Below, piece by piece: positions 61,641 to 64,000 of a DNA stretch of 64,000 bases. A model generated the notes under the pieces. The model had not been told where the DNA came from, did no database searches, and saw only the letters and a list, made by a program, of their open reading frames with translations. The stretch is from positions 2,170,001 to 2,234,000 of the forward strand of contig NZ_AP024630.1 in NCBI RefSeq assembly GCF_019976975.1, in the 5' to 3' direction. This stretch comes from Arthrobacter sp. NtRootA1 (GTDB lineage: Bacteria > Actinomycetota > Actinomycetes > Actinomycetales > Micrococcaceae). The translations under genes and the position numbers were made by a program. Numbering within the stretch: the stretch's first letter is position 1; every line of letters starts with the position of its first letter.

Positions 61641-62609
61641 ATGGTTGCATACGCGGAAGATGCGATCCTGGTGTATCTCGATGTGACGCCGACGGGCGAG
61701 CTCGCCCGTTCCAGTGCAGCGTTGCTTGGGGCCGCCGCCGTTGTCGGCACCCCAATAGCGCTGATTGTGGCCGACGGGACCGAGCTTGCCTCGGACGCCG
61801 CGGCGTTGGGTGCGGCTTCAGTCTTGGTCGCCCCTATTGGCGCCGGACTCACCGTACCCCTGGTCGACGCACTGGTGGCTGCGGCAGGCCTGGTTCGTCC
61901 CGACGCCATCCTCGTGTCCAACTCGATTGAAGGACGCGATGTAGCCGCCCGATATGCAGCACGCACCCGGTCGACGCTCGCCGTGGATGCCGTCGGTCTT
62001 GCACGAGACGCAGAGGGGATCGTCATCCAACATTCGGTGTATGGGGGCGCCTACAACGTCGAGTCTGCGGCCACTTGGGGTACGCCTGTAATTACGGTAC
62101 GCCAAGGCGCCATTGAGGCGCGGGCCGAGGCAATGCCACCGGCTGCGGAGCAACTTGTGGTGCAGCCATCGGGGCGGCGCTCGGCGTCGATCGGTTCGGT
62201 GGACATCGCGGTGGTCGCCACGTCCCGCCCGGAATTACGGGGAGCGGTCTCCGTAGTGTCGGGTGGTCGGGGACTGGGTTCGAAGGAACAGTTTGTGCTC
62301 GTGGATCAATTGGCCGACGCCCTTGGTGCCGCGGTCGGCGCGTCGCGGGCCGCTGTTGACGCGGGTTACGTGCCGCAAGCACATCAGGTGGGCCAGACCG
62401 GTGTCTCGGTGTCGCCCCAGCTTTATGTCGCACTGGGTATATCGGGGGCGGTCCAGCACAAGGCGGGAATGCAGACAGCCAAGACTATCATCGCGATCAA
62501 CAAGGATGAGGAGGCACCCATTTTCGAGATTGCGGATTTCGGTGTCGTCGGCGACGTATTCACCGTAGTGCCGCAATTGATCGCGGCTTTGCAAGCGCGG
62601 AAGGTCTAG
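61641..62609 (+). CDS. etfA: Electron transfer flavoprotein alpha subunit
   Basis: A 322-residue ETF alpha. The C-terminal FAD-binding domain is typical: [56 protein letters not shown] and [21 protein letters not shown]. The N-terminal domain is shorter in motifs but has the usual fold pattern. AAGGAG precedes ATG 61641. With etfB it forms a dedicated electron carrier for the acyl-CoA dehydrogenase pair in this cluster. A cytochrome-b-like gene begins 5 bases after its stop. Confidence 0.95.
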   Translation: MVAYAEDAILVYLDVTPTGELARSSAALLGAAAVVGTPIALIVADGTELASDAAALGAASVLVAPIGAGLTVPLVDALVAAAGLVRPDAILVSNSIEGRDVAARYAARTRSTLAVDAVGLARDAEGIVIQHSVYGGAYNVESAATWGTPVITVRQGAIEARAEAMPPAAEQLVVQPSGRRSASIGSVDIAVVATSRPELRGAVSVVSGGRGLGSKEQFVLVDQLADALGAAVGASRAAVDAGYVPQAHQVGQTGVSVSPQLYVALGISGAVQHKAGMQTAKTIIAINKDEEAPIFEIADFGVVGDVFTVVPQLIAALQARKV

Positions 62610-62614
62610 AGCCC

Positions 62615-64000
62615 ATGGGGATGTATAGGGGAGTTACACGCCGTGGTCTGCGACGGCGCCTGGGTGGTGAGCCATGGCCTATCTCTGTGTCGGCTCCTGA
62701 GCGCGGCCAGGCCGAGGGGAATGCGGGGGCTGAAGAGCCTTTTGAACGCTTGGCGGCAGGTTCCGCGGCGTCGGTAGACTCCCCCGTCGGTATTTCATCG
62801 ACCGCTGTTGTGTCGACCACCGGCTCGGCAGTCCTTGCCCCCCGCCGCGGGCTCCCACGCGTTTCCGGAGGCGAACCCTGGCCTTCCGTACCCCACGTCA
62901 TCCCCGAAATTCCGGGATTACTCGAGACAAATTCAGCGATCGCAGACAAACCGGCACCGAAACCGTCTTCGGTAGTCGAGGCCGTCCAGGGGTCAGTCAG
63001 TGAACCGGTCGCCGGTCCGACACCGCTGCGTCGGGGGCTCCCGCGAGCTGTCGACGGCGAGCCCGCGATGGGATCCGCACCGAAGCCTAATGCGTCGCCC
63101 TTGCTGGCCCCCCAAGCGCCGAAGACCGTCTTCGACCACCCTGCTGCGGCTCCAACAGAATCCGTCGATGCCGTGCCAGCGGTACCGCACAAGCCGGGAA
63201 TGCCTACCTTGGGTGTGTTGCCGGCGCCATCGTCGAGCAGTAAGGCCCCGCCATCCGAGCCGAAGCGCCGCAGATCCCGCACAGGTGTTCAGTGGTGGCG
63301 GTCGGGCCTTCTAGGTGGCGGTGGGATGCTTGTTGCCATGGCAGCGCTCGTGCTTGCAGCACGATGGTTCGTCTCGCTTGATGATGTACAGGATTTCCTG
63401 ACAACTTATCCGGGGGAGTCGCGTCTGCCGGATACTGCGTCGGTGGGGATTCCCGGCTGGCTGGGTTGGCAGCATTACTTCAATACGTTCTTCATGGTGC
63501 TGATCATCCGTACCGGATGGCAGGTGCGCACAGATAAGCGTCCACGCGTGTTCTGGACGCCTCGATGGTCCATGAATGGCGGAGGCAAGGTCAGCCTTTC
63601 GCTGTGGTTTCATCAGTCCCTTGACCTCTTGTGGCTGATCAACGGCCTTGTCTTCGTCGTCCTGCTCTTCGCGACTGGCCAGTGGATGCGGGTTGTTCCT
63701 ACCGGCTGGGATGTCATTCCGAACGCTGGCTCGGCAGCGCTACAGTACGTATCCTTGGACTGGCCGACCGAGAACGGATGGGTCAACTACAACAGCCTGC
63801 AGGTGCTCGCCTACTTCCTGACTATCTTCATTGCTGCACCGCTGGCCGCCATCAGCGGTGTACGCATGTCAGGCTTCTGGCCCAAGAACGCTTCCAGGTT
63901 GAATAAGTTCTACCCGCTCGAATGGGCGCGCGCGGTGCATTTCCCAGTGATGCTCTACTTCGTGGTTTTCATTGTCGTGCACGTCACTCTGGTCATGGCG
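62615..64000 (+). CDS. Cytochrome b-type membrane protein with repeated RRGLPR/GEPWP leader (3' partial)
   Basis: Open from ATG 62615 to the window end (462 codons), no stop, so the C-terminus is missing. Residues 1-225 are low-complexity, rich in Pro, Ser and Ala, with a motif repeated three times: TRRGLRRRLGGEPWP, PRRGLPRVSGGEPWP and LRRGLPRAVDGEPA. From about 230 there are hydrophobic segments (LLGGGGMLVAMAALVLAA, LLWLINGLVFVVLLFA, LAYFLTIFIAAPLAAI, FPVMLYFVVFIVVHVTL) with membrane-face His residues (GWQHYF, WFHQSLD, RAVHFPV, VVHVTL) suited to heme b. This resembles cytochrome b561/b6-like subunits paired with molybdopterin enzymes. Five bases from etfA, it may link the operon to the membrane chain. 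Confidence 0.75.
   Translation, partial: MGMYRGVTRRGLRRRLGGEPWPISVSAPERGQAEGNAGAEEPFERLAAGSAASVDSPVGISSTAVVSTTGSAVLAPRRGLPRVSGGEPWPSVPHVIPEIPGLLETNSAIADKPAPKPSSVVEAVQGSVSEPVAGPTPLRRGLPRAVDGEPAMGSAPKPNASPLLAPQAPKTVFDHPAAAPTESVDAVPAVPHKPGMPTLGVLPAPSSSSKAPPSEPKRRRSRTGVQWWRSGLLGGGGMLVAMAALVLAARWFVSLDDVQDFLTTYPGESRLPDTASVGIPGWLGWQHYFNTFFMVLIIRTGWQVRTDKRPRVFWTPRWSMNGGGKVSLSLWFHQSLDLLWLINGLVFVVLLFATGQWMRVVPTGWDVIPNAGSAALQYVSLDWPTENGWVNYNSLQVLAYFLTIFIAAPLAAISGVRMSGFWPKNASRLNKFYPLEWARAVHFPVMLYFVVFIVVHVTLVMA

Noticed and set aside
1-64000. CRISPR array or complete rRNA gene
   Set aside because: No regularly spaced direct repeats of 24-40 bases and no rRNA-like conserved segments were seen.

Overview
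The window is high-GC DNA with GTG starts, ATGA-type start/stop overlaps and gene families typical of an actinobacterium, most like the Micrococcaceae (Arthrobacter group). This assignment rests on the protein families and style of the sequence, not on a marker gene. No complete rRNA or tRNA gene is present.

Region 1 (1-23 kb) is a locus for arabinose- and galactose-rich plant glycans. One ABC sugar importer (two permeases and a binding lipoprotein, 2-3420) leads into a run of same-strand genes: GH43, a 2-hydroxyacid dehydrogenase, a GH127 beta-L-arabinofuranosidase and a DUF5060/DUF4038/DUF5605 glycosidase. Facing it is a secreted GH93-like propeller enzyme with ricin-type lectin repeats. 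A second importer operon on the minus strand (20960-15279) carries GH42 beta-galactosidase, binding protein, two permeases and a 69-residue protein of unknown function. Three LacI-type regulators lie here. Two are close paralogues, each preceded by copies of a palindrome with consensus TGTTWCCGGWAACA. A DUF1349 protein and the decayed tail of a second lectin gene end the region.

Region 2 (23.4-40.1 kb) is a mobile and defence region: an IS256-family element with a double-frameshifted transposase, then a roughly 12-kb island between two diverged direct repeats of about 660 bp, each containing the 3' end of a tRNA-Leu gene. The island carries a tightly coupled four-gene minus-strand operon with the architecture of a Wadjet/MksBEFG SMC defence system (kleisin-like, KITE-like, 1561-residue SMC-like ATPase, TOPRIM protein), a HigBA-like toxin-antitoxin pair and an IS110-family element with a possible bridge RNA. 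Just beyond it are a 5'-truncated amine oxidase and a decayed SRAP gene.

Region 3 (40.1-64 kb) is a catabolic region. It begins with a DUF59 protein, an amidohydrolase and an alcohol dehydrogenase, an arrangement I recall from propane-monooxygenase loci, but no monooxygenase is present here. After IS3 and IS1380 remnants comes a large cluster: a second member of the 69-residue protein family, a phosphotriesterase-like hydrolase, an FAH-family hydrolase, a CoA ligase, paired acyl-CoA dehydrogenases, enoyl-CoA hydratase, a cyclase-family protein, a FadJ-like fusion, an FAD aromatic hydroxylase, an alpha/beta hydrolase, an extradiol-dioxygenase-like VOC protein, an SMP-30-like propeller, an SDR, both ETF subunits and a cytochrome-b-like membrane protein that runs off the window. 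Together these suggest hydroxylation, ring cleavage and hydrolysis of an unidentified ring compound, then CoA activation and beta-oxidation with a dedicated electron-transfer branch. Six near-identical palindromes (TANCAANC-N4-GTTTGNTA, one of them irregular) sit at the promoters of this region and suggest one regulon. No regulator gene for it lies in the window.
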